Shown here in pieces: positions 5,780-5,806 of a stretch of 5,806 nucleotides of DNA (its first letter is position 1; the number at the start of each line of letters is the position of its first letter). A program made the translations under genes and the position numbers. Under the pieces are notes generated by a model, which did not search any database, had not been told where the DNA came from, and saw only the letters and a program-made list of their open reading frames with translations. The stretch spans positions 1-5,806 of the forward strand of contig DUHK01000076.1 of the NCBI GenBank assembly GCA_013330915.1. Reading direction: 5' to 3'. The DNA is from Methanosphaera sp. (GTDB lineage Archaea; Methanobacteriota; Methanobacteria; Methanobacteriales; Methanobacteriaceae).

Positions 5780-5806
5780 TCATTCTGCTATTTTATTTTA
5801 AAAAAA

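Overview
The window looks like chromosomal DNA from an AT-rich methanogenic archaeon, most probably a member of the Methanobacteriales (Methanosphaera- or Methanobrevibacter-like). The evidence is a single-domain HisI without a fused HisE, an AroE close to the methanogen type, an MJ1255-type glycosyltransferase domain, the start of an archaeal PIN-domain ATPase, TATA-like boxes upstream of the genes, and Shine-Dalgarno (SD) sites matching the archaeal 16S tail. The taxonomic call is inference from protein resemblance recalled from memory; no search was run.

Layout: (1) Positions 1-1804 hold a tightly packed minus-strand operon read right to left: hisS (histidyl-tRNA synthetase), hisI (phosphoribosyl-AMP cyclohydrolase), then the first 33 codons of a PIN-domain ATPase that leaves the window. 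Gaps between the genes are 5 and 15 nt. (2) Positions 1805-2093 are a non-coding divergent region with two striking palindromes, one just upstream of hisS and one over the probable aroE promoter. (3) aroE (shikimate dehydrogenase) runs on the plus strand to 2942. (4) A 45-nt convergent gap with a T9 run and a hairpin separates aroE from a minus-strand gene at 2988-4763. That gene encodes a 591-residue protein joining a GT-A (family 2) glycosyltransferase to a GT-B, MurG-like MJ1255-type glycosyltransferase. (5) A second divergent region, 4764-4953, carries opposed TATA-like boxes and a GC-richer imperfect inverted repeat. (6) A small multi-membrane-span M50 (site-2-protease type) zinc metalloprotease lies at 4954-5589, followed by 217 nt of very AT-rich DNA with oligo-T runs.

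Functionally this is mostly housekeeping: one histidine biosynthesis step co-transcribed with histidine charging, one aromatic amino acid (shikimate) step, a probable cell-envelope glycoconjugate enzyme and a membrane protease. There is no mobile element, CRISPR array, RNA gene or defence system that I can support. The least ordinary items are the GT-A/GT-B fusion and the three intergenic palindromes placed at promoters.
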